From: Lachnospiraceae bacterium
Lineage (GTDB): Bacteria > Bacillota > Clostridia > Lachnospirales > Lachnospiraceae
DNA: 42,630 nt
Assembly (NCBI GenBank): GCA_024687205.1
Contig: JAILES010000031.1
Coordinates: forward strand, 1 to 42,630
Reading direction: 5' to 3'
Shown: positions 15,790 to 23,484 of the stretch, in pieces
How positions within the stretch are numbered: the stretch's first letter is position 1
Layout: each line of letters begins with the position of its first letter
Position numbers and translations under genes: made by a program
Notes under the pieces: model-generated
Told to the model about the DNA's origin: nothing
Database searches by the model: none
Seen by the model: only the letters and a program-made list of their open reading frames with translations

Positions 15790-17052
15790 ATGACCGAAGC
15801 GACTTATAAGAAAACACTCGACCACAACTACATCATTTTTCCAATTCCCGAAGAAATGGATATCGATTATCAGATCAATATGATAAGTGAAAACGAGATT
15901 CCGGGACTTATACGTCTGCAGCCCCATTATGATCAGGACGGGCCGCAGCTGTATTACGAAACAAGCTCACTCCAGCCCCTTAAGCGTATGTATGAACACC
16001 GTACCATAAGTGATAAAGAGATAAGGATAATCCTTGGAAGTATCCTGTCCGTCTACCGCAGTCTACGGGATTATATGCTTGATGATTCCCATCTTCTGCT
16101 GATGCCCGAGTATATCTATGTGGACGCAGGCAGCCTGAAGCCTTCACTCATCTTTCTTCCTTTTTACGAACAGGAAAGAAACAAGAGCCTGCTCGGACTC
16201 TGTGAATACTTTATGGCCAGGTCTTCACATGAAGGCAATGATCCGGATATGCTCAGTTACCGGCTTTATCATCTGGTAAGACTGGAGAACATAGTTCCCG
16301 CCGACATACAGAAACTCCTGGATGAACCTGCCGATAACATCAGTAAGCCTGAACAGACAGTACTTTATGATGATCCTGCTGAAGAAGAAAAGATTCAACC
16401 CTCATCAGTTCCTGCAAATATTAAGGAAGCAGTTTCCGAAGCCACCGGTAAAAAGTCTTTTCCTCTGATACAGCTTTTCACTTTTATCCTCGGTCTTATC
16501 CTGTGTCTGGTTCCCGGAAGCATCCTGCGTATCTCCCGTTCGGGGAAACTAGGAGGACTTGCCCTGATGCTCACCGGCCTGATACTGTTCATCCTGAGTC
16601 TTAAGAATAAAACAAAACCGGCAGCAAAAAAAGAAAATCCTCAGGAAACCGAAGCCGAGGCAGGTGAGTTTGATGCATATTTTTCAGAGAGTAACAGCGG
16701 CCTGCAGCAGGATACGGATGACAGCTACGGCAGGACCATCTTTATTGAAAGCGATCCCGGCAGTATAGAAGGCATACTGATAGAGAAAACAAAAAAAGAG
16801 GAATACCCTATATCCTCCATTCCGTTTACCATAGGAAAGTTAAAAGAACGCGTTGACCTCGAACTTAAAGACCGTTCCGTCAGCCGCATACATGCACGCA
16901 TACTTAAGAAGGACGATAAGTATTATCTGCAGGACTGCGGTTCCACAAACGGAACCTTTATAAACGGGATACAGCTTCAGGCCGAAGAAACCGTATCCCT
17001 GGAAAAAGACGATGAAATAGGTATAGGCCGTGTCAGCTTCGTTCTGGCTTAA
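15790..17052 (+). CDS. FHA-domain protein with DUF6382-like N-terminus
   Basis: A 420-residue protein. Residues 1-190 resemble the DUF6382 domain that precedes FHA domains in Tad and secretion loci (YKKTLDHNYIIFPIP, GLIRLQPHYDQDGPQLYYETSSLQPL). Two adjacent hydrophobic helices lie at about 223-275 (FPLIQLFTFILGLILCLVPGSI; LGGLALMLTGLILFILSL). A C-terminal FHA domain (about 335-420) has the phosphothreonine-binding residues (FTIGKLKERVDL, SVSRIHARI, DCGSTNGTFING). It should link pilus assembly to a Ser/Thr kinase signal, although no kinase gene is in view. AAAGGAG precedes ATG 15790. Its last 20 nt overlap the convergent glycosyltransferase gene. Confidence 0.82.
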   Translation: MTEATYKKTLDHNYIIFPIPEEMDIDYQINMISENEIPGLIRLQPHYDQDGPQLYYETSSLQPLKRMYEHRTISDKEIRIILGSILSVYRSLRDYMLDDSHLLLMPEYIYVDAGSLKPSLIFLPFYEQERNKSLLGLCEYFMARSSHEGNDPDMLSYRLYHLVRLENIVPADIQKLLDEPADNISKPEQTVLYDDPAEEEKIQPSSVPANIKEAVSEATGKKSFPLIQLFTFILGLILCLVPGSILRISRSGKLGGLALMLTGLILFILSLKNKTKPAAKKENPQETEAEAGEFDAYFSESNSGLQQDTDDSYGRTIFIESDPGSIEGILIEKTKKEEYPISSIPFTIGKLKERVDLELKDRSVSRIHARILKKDDKYYLQDCGSTNGTFINGIQLQAEETVSLEKDDEIGIGRVSFVLA

Positions 17053-18085
17053 ACACCCATAACTGCTGTATCTTGTAACTGATAAAGAAGAGGATCGTAT
17101 CTGTCACTATCTTTACAAGCAGCGGTGTTATGCCTGTTATGCCTGTAAGGAATTTAACGATATAAGCGGACAGTGTCATCTGCACAAGCCAGAGTATAAG
17201 ATATCTTGAACCGCTCTTCTTGACTTTAGACTTGCTCTTGAATATCGAACGGTTAAAACTGTAATTGAATATTCCTGAGCACACCCTTGCAGCCGCCGTC
17301 GAGATCTCTATAAAGTGTGAAGGGACGATGCTCTCAAAAATATATTTCGAGAATACGCGGAAAAGCAGCAGATCCAGCACTGCCGAACCGAAAGAAGATA
17401 TTACGAACTTGAAGAATATCGCATATATCTTTATGGAATCCACAATGGGATTGAAATGCGAAGATGCATTATTCTCGATATATATCACCTGTATCGGTAC
17501 TTCGGTAAAGTTTATGAGATGCTCCTTGAAATAGAAGATCATGTTCATCTCATACTCATAGCGCTCACCGGCTACCTCAACCAGATCCTTAAGGGCCGTT
17601 ACGGGTATCACCCTTAAGCCGGTCTGGGTATCGCTAAGTTTGATATCGCAGAAGAATTTCATCAGGCGGCTTGTAAGCCTGTTTCCGAAACGGGATCTCG
17701 GAGGGATCTTTTCATCCGATTCAAAATCCCTGCAGCCGAATACCGCCTGAGTAGGATCTTCAAGAAATTTCTCGCAGCATCTTACACTGTCGGATAGGGT
17801 ATGCTGTCCGTCAGCATCCAGCGTAAGCACGCCTTTTACATCCGGAAGCTTTTCAAGGACATATGAAAAAGCCGTCTTTAACGCACGGCCCTTTCCTTTG
17901 TTCATTTCGTGATGCAGTACCTGAGCCTTATCTTCTATCGCTTTGAAGATATGCTGATAAGACTCTGCGCAACCGTCATCAACCACGACTATGTTCGCAA
18001 ATACATCCTTACACTCTTCTACCAGACGGATCAGTCCGTCTTCCGGATCATAGGCCGGTATGATGACTGCGATCTCTTCTTTCAT
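17033..18085 (-). CDS. Glycosyltransferase family 2 fused to GtrA-like membrane domain
   Basis: A 350-residue protein. Residues 1-215 are a GT-A glycosyltransferase of the dolichyl/polyprenyl-phosphate type (IAVIIPAYDPEDGL, NIVVVDDGCAES, MNKGKGRALKTAF, LTLDADGQH with the DxD motif, DTQTGLRVIP). Residues about 225-350 contain four hydrophobic segments of the GtrA family (FFKFVISSFGSAVLDLLLFRVF; NYSFNRSIFKSKSK; ILFFISYKIQQLWVF). Such fusions are thought to make and flip undecaprenyl-phosphate sugars for surface glycan decoration. The ATG is 1 nt after the stop of the small upstream gene, so they are co-transcribed. Its 3' end overlaps the FHA gene by 20 nt. Confidence 0.88.
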   Translation of the reverse strand: MKEEIAVIIPAYDPEDGLIRLVEECKDVFANIVVVDDGCAESYQHIFKAIEDKAQVLHHEMNKGKGRALKTAFSYVLEKLPDVKGVLTLDADGQHTLSDSVRCCEKFLEDPTQAVFGCRDFESDEKIPPRSRFGNRLTSRLMKFFCDIKLSDTQTGLRVIPVTALKDLVEVAGERYEYEMNMIFYFKEHLINFTEVPIQVIYIENNASSHFNPIVDSIKIYAIFFKFVISSFGSAVLDLLLFRVFSKYIFESIVPSHFIEISTAAARVCSGIFNYSFNRSIFKSKSKVKKSGSRYLILWLVQMTLSAYIVKFLTGITGITPLLVKIVTDTILFFISYKIQQLWVFKPERS

Positions 18086-18086
18086 A

Positions 18087-18347
18087 TCAGCCCTTTAATC
18101 CCTTTGACTGGCGGACCATGTCTTCCACCACTATGTCATATATCTCACCAAGGCTTCTGCAGTATTCAAGCAGCTTCCAGGGCTCGTTGGTGTGGAAATG
18201 CACCTTGATGGGATCTCCGTCACCGCCGACTGCCAGCAGGCAGTCACCCTTGAAATTCTCGGTGATATAATCATTTACCTCATCTTCATCCAGATCATCT
18301 CCGTCGATCAGCAGCTGTGTGTCATATCTGAATTCTATGTCTTCCAT
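18087..18347 (-). CDS. Small FakA-C-terminal-like ('DAK phosphatase-like') protein
   Basis: An 86-residue soluble protein. The segment GDCLLAVGGDGDPIKVHFHTNEPWKLLEYCRSLGEIYDIVVEDMVRQS matches the part of the DegV/FakA-linked 'kinase to dihydroxyacetone kinase' domain that reads (K)VHVHTNDPGxVL...G...IxxxNM in full-length FakA. Here that segment stands alone, without the kinase (DhaL-like) domain and with a short acidic start containing DGDDLDEDEVNDYI. AAAGGAG lies 7 nt before the ATG, so this is a complete gene and not a remnant. Stand-alone versions are known in Lachnospiraceae; their function is not established. It is coupled to the GT2-GtrA gene. Confidence 0.7.
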   Translation of the reverse strand: MEDIEFRYDTQLLIDGDDLDEDEVNDYITENFKGDCLLAVGGDGDPIKVHFHTNEPWKLLEYCRSLGEIYDIVVEDMVRQSKGLKG

Positions 18348-18434
18348 TATTACTCTCCTTTATATGTTCTGCTAAGGACTTAAGCCTGCAGTTTTTCACA
18401 ACAACCAACAGTTTAGAACAAAACTCCCGATATT

Positions 18435-20654
18435 TCAAGTGGCGGCAAAATTGATCCGCATATTACCGCTGAACTCACAGGTACCGTAACCGAAGGGAAC
18501 GATAAAATGATCACCCTTCTTTATCCATCTTCCGTTGATATCTCCTTCGCCTTCCAGTACGCTGGCCATTACAAAACCGTTATCCTTGAGAGGCACGCTG
18601 ACGCTGCCGTTTACCTTCAGCGTCCATACGGAATAATCGATATTCTTCTCCAGAAGTATTATCTCATTTTCCCGTCCGTCATCATGGACCACGTCTCTTT
18701 CGGTAACAAGGTTAGGAGTCCGTAATACATCCAGGGCTTTGGCGATATGCAGTTCCCTGGGTCTTCCGAAATCATATACCCTGTAGGTGATATCGGAATT
18801 CTGCTGCACCTCCAGCAGCATGACGCCTGCTGTGATCGCATGCAGGGTTCCGGGAGGTATCTCAAGGAAATCACCTTTCTTAACCTTTACATATGAGATC
18901 AGTTTATCCCACTCTCCGTTATCGATGAACTGTTTCAGTTCTTCACGGTTCTTCGCCTTGTTTCCGAGTATCAGTCTTGCATCTTCCGGACAGTCCAGTA
19001 TATACCAGCACTCTCTTTTGCCCCTGCTTTTCTCCGTTCTGAATGCATACTCGTCATGAGGATGTACCTGCACCGACAGATCTGCCTTTGCTTCGATGAT
19101 CTTTACCAGCAGAGGGAAATCCTTTGCGGTGGGATAACCGAACAGCCTCGGTTCTTCCTTCCACAGTTCCGAGATCCTTTTTCCTTTTAAGCTGCCGTCG
19201 GCAACTTCGCTGTCAACAATGGCATTACAGGATACGGCCCAGCATTCTCCGAGCTCATCATCTTTTTCCGCTTCATATCCCCATTCGGTTTTCAGCCGGT
19301 TTCCGCCCCAGATACGTTCAACTAGCTTTGGTTTCATAAACAGCAGTTCTTTTCTGTCGTTAACGCTTTCGTCATCGGAACCGGATACCAGTACGGATAC
19401 CAGTTCAAAGGCATTGTCCTTGTTCTCTTCGCTCTTCATCCACGCCGTTTCGCCTTTGCCGGTCTCTCCGATCTCATAACCCAGCTCTTCCGGAGTACCG
19501 AGTATCCTTATCTTAAGTTCATGCTCTGCAGGCTTTTCGGCTCTTCCTTTCAGCTTATCCAGCATTATACCGCTGCCTTCGTACAGAGCCGGTGAATAGT
19601 TCTCCCTGGTCTGTTTTCTTACCACAACACCGTGATACATCACGGTTGTCAGTGACAGACAGTCTCCCCAGTCCTGGTCGAAATTGCCGTCCAGTATCAC
19701 CGCATTGTCTTCATCACCGTCTATCACAGCCTCTGCGATCAGTGCAGGTCTTTTTACGGTACGTCTGTACTGCACGGCCACGCTGCTGCCCTTAAACCTG
19801 AAGCTTATCTCATTACGCTTCCTGCGTCCCGTGAAGCCTCCGCGGAAACAGTCGGTATCATATTCTTTTTCCCTCAGATCTTTCTCAAAGCCGCGGAGTC
19901 TTACGGCTCCGTAATCGTTTTTGATCAGGATCGAATCTTCAAAACCGTTCACCGTAAGGGGCCCGGGAAACTCCCCGGCTGCCTCCTCATTATCGATATC
20001 TTCAAGTGCCTTTTTCAGGGTATAGCATATCACTTCCGCAAGCAGCTTATGCCCCTGATCTCCGGGGTGCAGGCCGTCGGCTGTTACATCCTCATATGCG
20101 ATATCTCCGTCTTTTATCGCTGCGTAGATACTGCTCTTTATACTGATACAGGGAAGGTCGTAATGCTCTCCTATACGATAGTGTGCATCCTCTGCCGTGG
20201 ATCCGTCATCATACTTTATATTATGGATGAGCACCACAGCCCTTTGTCCGCCATTCTCCCGGGGGGCTTTCAGTATATGTCTTATCAGCCCTTCATAGGT
20301 CTCCATGAAAAATGCGCTGTCCGCATCATTGACCGAGAATTCCACGAACACAACATCAGGGTCGTAACAAAGCAGATCCCTGTCAGCCCTTGCCGCCGCG
20401 TACTGTGAAGTCGTTGCACCTATGCCTGCGTTTATATATTCTATCTCAGCCTCCGGGAATTTCTCCTCAAACCAGTCGGCCGTGAGTCTCGCATAGCACT
20501 TATTCCAATCCGAGGCAGAGTATCCCTGGGTGATGGAGCCGCCGATAAAGCCGACTTTAACAGGACCGCCTGCGGCGGCCTTTCGCATCACTTCCTTCAG
20601 TGCATGCAGATTTCCTCTGTTTATCACTGAATTCTCATAATACTTAGTCTGCAT
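18435..20654 (-). CDS. Fusion: SGNH acetylesterase - beta-rich domain - mannose-6-phosphate isomerase
   Basis: A 739-residue three-part protein, apparently cytoplasmic. Residues 1-205 are an SGNH/GDSL hydrolase: GGSITQG (Ser40), NAGIGATTSQY (Gly79), EFSVNDAD (Asn109), DGLHPGDQGH (Asp193, His196). Residues about 207-430 are beta-rich without recognised motifs, in the place where carbohydrate acetylesterases of the CE2/CE17 kind carry a jelly-roll or CBM35-like domain. Residues about 436-739 form a complete type I phosphomannose isomerase (ManA): KLVERIWGG, VQVHPHDEYA (Gln529, His531), GKRECWYIL (Glu548), PPGTLHAI (His605), YRVYDFGRPRELHI; Zn ligands are all kept. It joins mannan deacetylation with mannose-6-P to fructose-6-P conversion. 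ATG 20654 is preferred to TTG 20660. It overlaps the DUF624 stop by 11 nt. Confidence 0.9.
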   Translation of the reverse strand: MQTKYYENSVINRGNLHALKEVMRKAAAGGPVKVGFIGGSITQGYSASDWNKCYARLTADWFEEKFPEAEIEYINAGIGATTSQYAAARADRDLLCYDPDVVFVEFSVNDADSAFFMETYEGLIRHILKAPRENGGQRAVVLIHNIKYDDGSTAEDAHYRIGEHYDLPCISIKSSIYAAIKDGDIAYEDVTADGLHPGDQGHKLLAEVICYTLKKALEDIDNEEAAGEFPGPLTVNGFEDSILIKNDYGAVRLRGFEKDLREKEYDTDCFRGGFTGRRKRNEISFRFKGSSVAVQYRRTVKRPALIAEAVIDGDEDNAVILDGNFDQDWGDCLSLTTVMYHGVVVRKQTRENYSPALYEGSGIMLDKLKGRAEKPAEHELKIRILGTPEELGYEIGETGKGETAWMKSEENKDNAFELVSVLVSGSDDESVNDRKELLFMKPKLVERIWGGNRLKTEWGYEAEKDDELGECWAVSCNAIVDSEVADGSLKGKRISELWKEEPRLFGYPTAKDFPLLVKIIEAKADLSVQVHPHDEYAFRTEKSRGKRECWYILDCPEDARLILGNKAKNREELKQFIDNGEWDKLISYVKVKKGDFLEIPPGTLHAITAGVMLLEVQQNSDITYRVYDFGRPRELHIAKALDVLRTPNLVTERDVVHDDGRENEIILLEKNIDYSVWTLKVNGSVSVPLKDNGFVMASVLEGEGDINGRWIKKGDHFIVPFGYGTCEFSGNMRINFAAT

Positions 20655-21462
20655 TATCAACCTCGCTCTTGGGAACTACCCTGTCCCGTCTTTTGTCGGA
20701 CTTATCGGAAGTACCCGAGTATTCATCATCGTCATCGTCGTCGGCAGCAACCATTCCGCGGCGCTTCTTTCTTTTTCTTATTATCAGCTTGCCCAGCCTT
20801 ATTACCGTGTATTCATCATTGTCTTCAATGATGTCTCCCTTAGTTTCGTCTTCTTCATCCTCTTCCTCTTCATCCTCTTGATCGATGGAATAGTATTTCA
20901 GCACGCCGTTCCATATCAGACACTGCACATACCAGAGCGCGGCTGGCATGATTATGATCAGCGGGATACAGAAATACACCGCTGCTGCCATGAGCACGGC
21001 CGTTACCACGGCGGCGAGTGACCTTAAGGGATTCGAGAATGCACAGAACAAAGACAGTTTTATCAATTGCAGGGGACCGTCTCCGAAACGGCCTCCGCAG
21101 GCGATCAGGCTTAAGTTTATTCCCAGGAATACGGCAGCTATCACATACACCACTGCCTGGAGTATCATGGACGCCGTAGTTCCGCTTCCGTTACCCCGGA
21201 GTATAATGATCACATATGTCAGCCAGACTATCAGCAGCGCATCCGGTATGAAAACAGCCAGCCAGCGTTTCGTATATCTTTTAAATGCCTGAAAGAACAC
21301 TTCGGCCACCGGGTCATCCTCGCCTTTTATGGCTCCGCTCACCGTATTGTAAGCAGCCATTGAGGAAGATAATATGGTAGCTATCGGTAAGCAGCATATC
21401 AGCCACAAAACTCCGGTCAAAACAATATTTAGATAATTTACCCGTCTTTTCTTTCCTGCCAT
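20644..21462 (-). CDS. DUF624 (YesL-like) membrane protein with acidic cytoplasmic tail
   Basis: A 272-residue protein. Residues 1-195 carry about five hydrophobic segments with the DUF624 layout (VNYLNIVLTGVLWLICCLPIATILSSSMAAYNTV; LICCLP and AAYN as family marks), as in YesL, which accompanies sugar ABC transporters. From about 198 the tail is very acidic (QEDEEEEDEEDE), then basic (IIRKRKKRR), then acidic again (DDDDDDEY), which is unusual for the family. There is no ribosome-binding site before the ATG, and a promoter lies directly upstream, so the mRNA may be leaderless. The end overlaps the SGNH-ManA start, so it leads that transcript. The next gene in the same direction suggests a sugar-linked role. 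Confidence 0.78.
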   Translation of the reverse strand: MAGKKRRVNYLNIVLTGVLWLICCLPIATILSSSMAAYNTVSGAIKGEDDPVAEVFFQAFKRYTKRWLAVFIPDALLIVWLTYVIIILRGNGSGTTASMILQAVVYVIAAVFLGINLSLIACGGRFGDGPLQLIKLSLFCAFSNPLRSLAAVVTAVLMAAAVYFCIPLIIIMPAALWYVQCLIWNGVLKYYSIDQEDEEEEDEEDETKGDIIEDNDEYTVIRLGKLIIRKRKKRRGMVAADDDDDDEYSGTSDKSDKRRDRVVPKSEVDNAD

Positions 21463-21469
21463 GCATTAT

Positions 21470-21498
21470 ATTGTAGTATTATTGTTCCCTACGGTCAA
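21470..21498 (-). promoter_or_regulatory. Promoter of the DUF624/SGNH-ManA transcript, start predicted at the ATG
   Basis: On the minus strand TTGACC (21498-21493) and TACAAT (21475-21470) are separated by exactly 17 nt. The expected transcription start, 6-8 nt downstream, coincides with the ATG at 21462. The segment between has no Shine-Dalgarno sequence. Confidence 0.6.
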
Positions 21499-21527
21499 CT
21501 GTATCTTGCCGGGCCGTATTTCCGCTC

Positions 21528-22787
21528 TTATATCATTATCGCTGCGGCCTGGCTGCCCCTTTCGCCATTTGTATATCGGTGTGACCAGTATTTCCCGGGC
21601 AGACACATGGTACAGTCTTCTATGATCTCAATATGCTCTTCTCTTATCCCGCTTCTTAACAGGCATTTCTTCACTACCGTCTTAAGATCCAGCATGTACC
21701 TGCCGTTCTCCTTCTTTGTATATAAGCCGTCTGTATCACCCTTAAGCAGCTCATTCACCGCATCGATAACCTCTTCGCCCACCTCAAAGCAGCAATATCC
21801 TATCGCCGGTCCGATGCAGGCTTTTATCTCTTCTGTTTCGGCACCAAGACTCAGCATCTTCTCAACAGCCTCTTTTTCAATATCCTGCACCGTTCCGCGC
21901 CAGCCGGAATGGACGGCGGCAACCACCCTGTTTTTCTCATCGGCCAGCAGCAGCGGTATACAGTCTGCCGTAAAGACCACCAAAGGTACTCCCGGCGTTT
22001 TGGTCACATACCCGTCAGCTTCAAAAAGCTTCTCATATCCGTAGGGCTCCCTCGCATCGCTTTGATCCACGATCATCACATTCTTTCCGTGTACCTGCTT
22101 ACCGCAGACAAAGCTGCGGCTCCCGATGCCGCAGGATGCGAAAAATCTTTTGTAGTTCTCCTTAACACTGTCTTCATTATCACCGCGGTTCATGCCGAGA
22201 TTCAGCGACTCGAAGATCCCGGTGCTCACGCCTCCATTTCTGGTTGAAAACCCGTGGGGAAAAGTGATCAGTTTTGACCTCCGGGTATCCGTCATCCGGT
22301 CCGAAAGTTCTTTCTCATAACAGAGAAAATCCTGCTCATACATATGGCATTCGCCGACTGTCCTGAATCCAAATACTGCATATGATTTAAGAGCCTTTAT
22401 ATTATGCTTGTTTACAAGGAAATGTATGCTCCTGTATCCCCGCCTTTTCAGCTCTTCCATACCAAACTGAAGTAGGATGCGTGCCAGTCCCCTGTTCTGC
22501 TCCTCGGGCAGCACCGCGAGCCTTGCCAGCTCACCGCCGGGAGCAAGTTCCTTATCCCAGCATCCCAGCCTGTCCACATCCTCATCTTCCTCAATGGACA
22601 CGGCAGCCTTTATACTCCCTTCCGTTTTTAATACAAAGAGTGCATCCCTCGACAGATCAAAACTTACGGTCTCATCCGAAGGATAATCTTCATCCCAGGG
22701 ACAGTATTCACGGCCCTTCTGCAGCCGGTACAGCCTCAGTATCTCTGCCCTGTCCTCTTCTTTTGCTAAAACTATCTCATAATCCAT
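21528..22787 (-). CDS. Fusion: GNAT acetyltransferase - PgeF/YfiH multicopper-like oxidoreductase
   Basis: A 419-residue cytoplasmic protein. Residues 1-150 are a GNAT domain (IVLAKEEDRAEILRLY; ELARLAVLPEEQNRGLARILLQ acetyl-CoA loop; ALKSYAVFGFRTVGE). Residues about 165-419 are the YfiH/laccase-like domain, now known as peptidoglycan editing factor PgeF, with its metal triad kept: QVHG (His233), TADCIPLL (Cys276), AVHSGWRGT (His293), then CIGPAIGYCCFEVG and the conserved SHRYT-GERG end. PgeF homologues remove mis-incorporated Ser from UDP-MurNAc stem peptides or oxidise phenolics. The GNAT partner is not a usual companion. No clear ribosome-binding site is seen next to the ATG. Confidence 0.87.
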   Translation of the reverse strand: MDYEIVLAKEEDRAEILRLYRLQKGREYCPWDEDYPSDETVSFDLSRDALFVLKTEGSIKAAVSIEEDEDVDRLGCWDKELAPGGELARLAVLPEEQNRGLARILLQFGMEELKRRGYRSIHFLVNKHNIKALKSYAVFGFRTVGECHMYEQDFLCYEKELSDRMTDTRRSKLITFPHGFSTRNGGVSTGIFESLNLGMNRGDNEDSVKENYKRFFASCGIGSRSFVCGKQVHGKNVMIVDQSDAREPYGYEKLFEADGYVTKTPGVPLVVFTADCIPLLLADEKNRVVAAVHSGWRGTVQDIEKEAVEKMLSLGAETEEIKACIGPAIGYCCFEVGEEVIDAVNELLKGDTDGLYTKKENGRYMLDLKTVVKKCLLRSGIREEHIEIIEDCTMCLPGKYWSHRYTNGERGSQAAAIMI

Positions 22788-22847
22788 GATCTACAATTTT
22801 ACCTTATAATACTTTTCTATATATACTCTGCTGTCTGCATCTCCAAT

Positions 22848-22875
22848 ATTATACCAAATGCCTCCTGTATAGCAA
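22848..22875 (-). promoter_or_regulatory. Promoter of the GNAT-PgeF gene
   Basis: TTGCTA (22875-22870) and TATAAT (22853-22848) are 16 nt apart on the minus strand; transcription would start near 22841 and leave a leader of about 54 nt. Confidence 0.5.
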
Positions 22876-22942
22876 CCTCACGGAATGTTGCAGCGAACGC
22901 ATTTTTATTACATTTGTTGTAATAACCAGCCTTCCCTGCTTA

Positions 22943-23091
22943 GTTACCACAGAACCTGTCTTCAGTAGCTGTCATCCTGCCCGGCTGAGTTACCGCATAA
23001 TGTGTCTTAGGCTTCAATTATCACTAATGCTGATTGATCCAGAGTATCAGACTGAACGGCTGACTACCGCAGAACGTGTCTTAAGCGGCTG
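22943..23091 (+). repeat. Three degenerate copies of a ~30-bp repeat
   Basis: Copies at 22943-22971, 22989-23015 and 23062-23091 share the core TACCGCAGAACGTGTCTTA with point changes, each preceded by a CTGA/CTTA-type lead-in. Spacing between copies is irregular (46 and 73 bp), so this is not a CRISPR array. No gene is visible here. Together with the hairpins and tandem repeat further on, the whole gap 22788-23484 appears non-coding. Confidence 0.5.
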
Positions 23092-23126
23092 CGTGTGAGC
23101 ACTTATGAGGCATTGTAATTCAGGGG

Positions 23127-23177
23127 CAATTCGCCATGGATGGCGAATTGAGGGAACCCACCGCCCGGATGGCGGTG
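23127..23177 (+). ncRNA. Two adjacent hairpins, each with GGA in the loop (possible CsrA-binding RNA)
   Basis: Hairpin 1 (23127-23150): CAATTCGCC-ATGGAT-GGCGAATTG, a perfect 9-bp stem. Hairpin 2 (23159-23177): CACCGCC-CGGAT-GGCGGTG, a perfect 7-bp stem. Both show GGA in the apical loop, and the linker (AGGGAAC) holds a third GGA. CsrA/RsmA proteins bind GGA in hairpin loops, and decoy RNAs of the CsrB/RsmZ kind carry several of them. I see neither a convincing promoter nor a terminator for it, so a small RNA is only a hypothesis; it could also be a repeat element. Confidence 0.3.
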
Positions 23178-23240
23178 TGTGACCGACCCGGAAGCAGTGT
23201 TATATTACACCTGCCTCATTAGTGTCTCACCGCAGTAAGC

Positions 23241-23403
23241 GACCCGACACGGGCTGCGGTACTCAGCACGGTCAGGCGTGATACTGCGATGTATAGCGTC
23301 TTCGATAACTTGACGACCCGACACGGGCTGTGGTACTCAGCCCGTGCAGGCGGGATATTGCGATACATAGTGACTGCGACAACCTGACACCCCGACGGGC
23401 TAG
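23241..23403 (+). repeat. Tandem repeat, unit 74 bp, two full copies and a partial third
   Basis: Unit 1 starts at 23241 and unit 2 at 23315 with the shared lead GACCCGACACGGGCTG; about 80 % of positions look identical between the two. A third partial copy begins near 23386 (CCCGACGGGCTAGGG). Unit 2 contains a perfect hairpin CACGGGCT-9 nt-AGCCCGTG; unit 1 keeps a broken version. Weak frames across the repeat (minus strand) repeat the same peptide in two frames and look accidental. Confidence 0.65.
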
Positions 23404-23418
23404 GGAACGTTCCGACTT

Positions 23419-23447
23419 TTGACGCAAACTGAAAAACATAGTATAAT
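23419..23447 (+). promoter_or_regulatory. Consensus promoter of the second DUF624 gene
   Basis: TTGACG (23419-23424), 17 nt, TATAAT (23442-23447): a near-perfect sigma-A promoter, predicted start near 23454, short leader of about 31 nt with GGAG before the ATG. The 74-bp tandem repeats end directly upstream. Confidence 0.75.
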
Positions 23448-23484
23448 ACCACATGTTTGAAATAATACCGATCGGAGAATAAAG

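Noticed and set aside
20669..20881. Serine-rich open frame on the plus strand
   Set aside because: It is the antisense reading of the Asp/Glu codons in the acidic tail of the DUF624 protein.
22943..23403. CRISPR-like array
   Set aside because: Repeats are unequal, diverged and irregularly spaced; no spacers of constant length and no cas gene.
22788..23484. tRNA or rRNA gene in the repeat-rich gap
   Set aside because: No T-loop GGTTCGA-type sequence or cloverleaf pairing found by eye.
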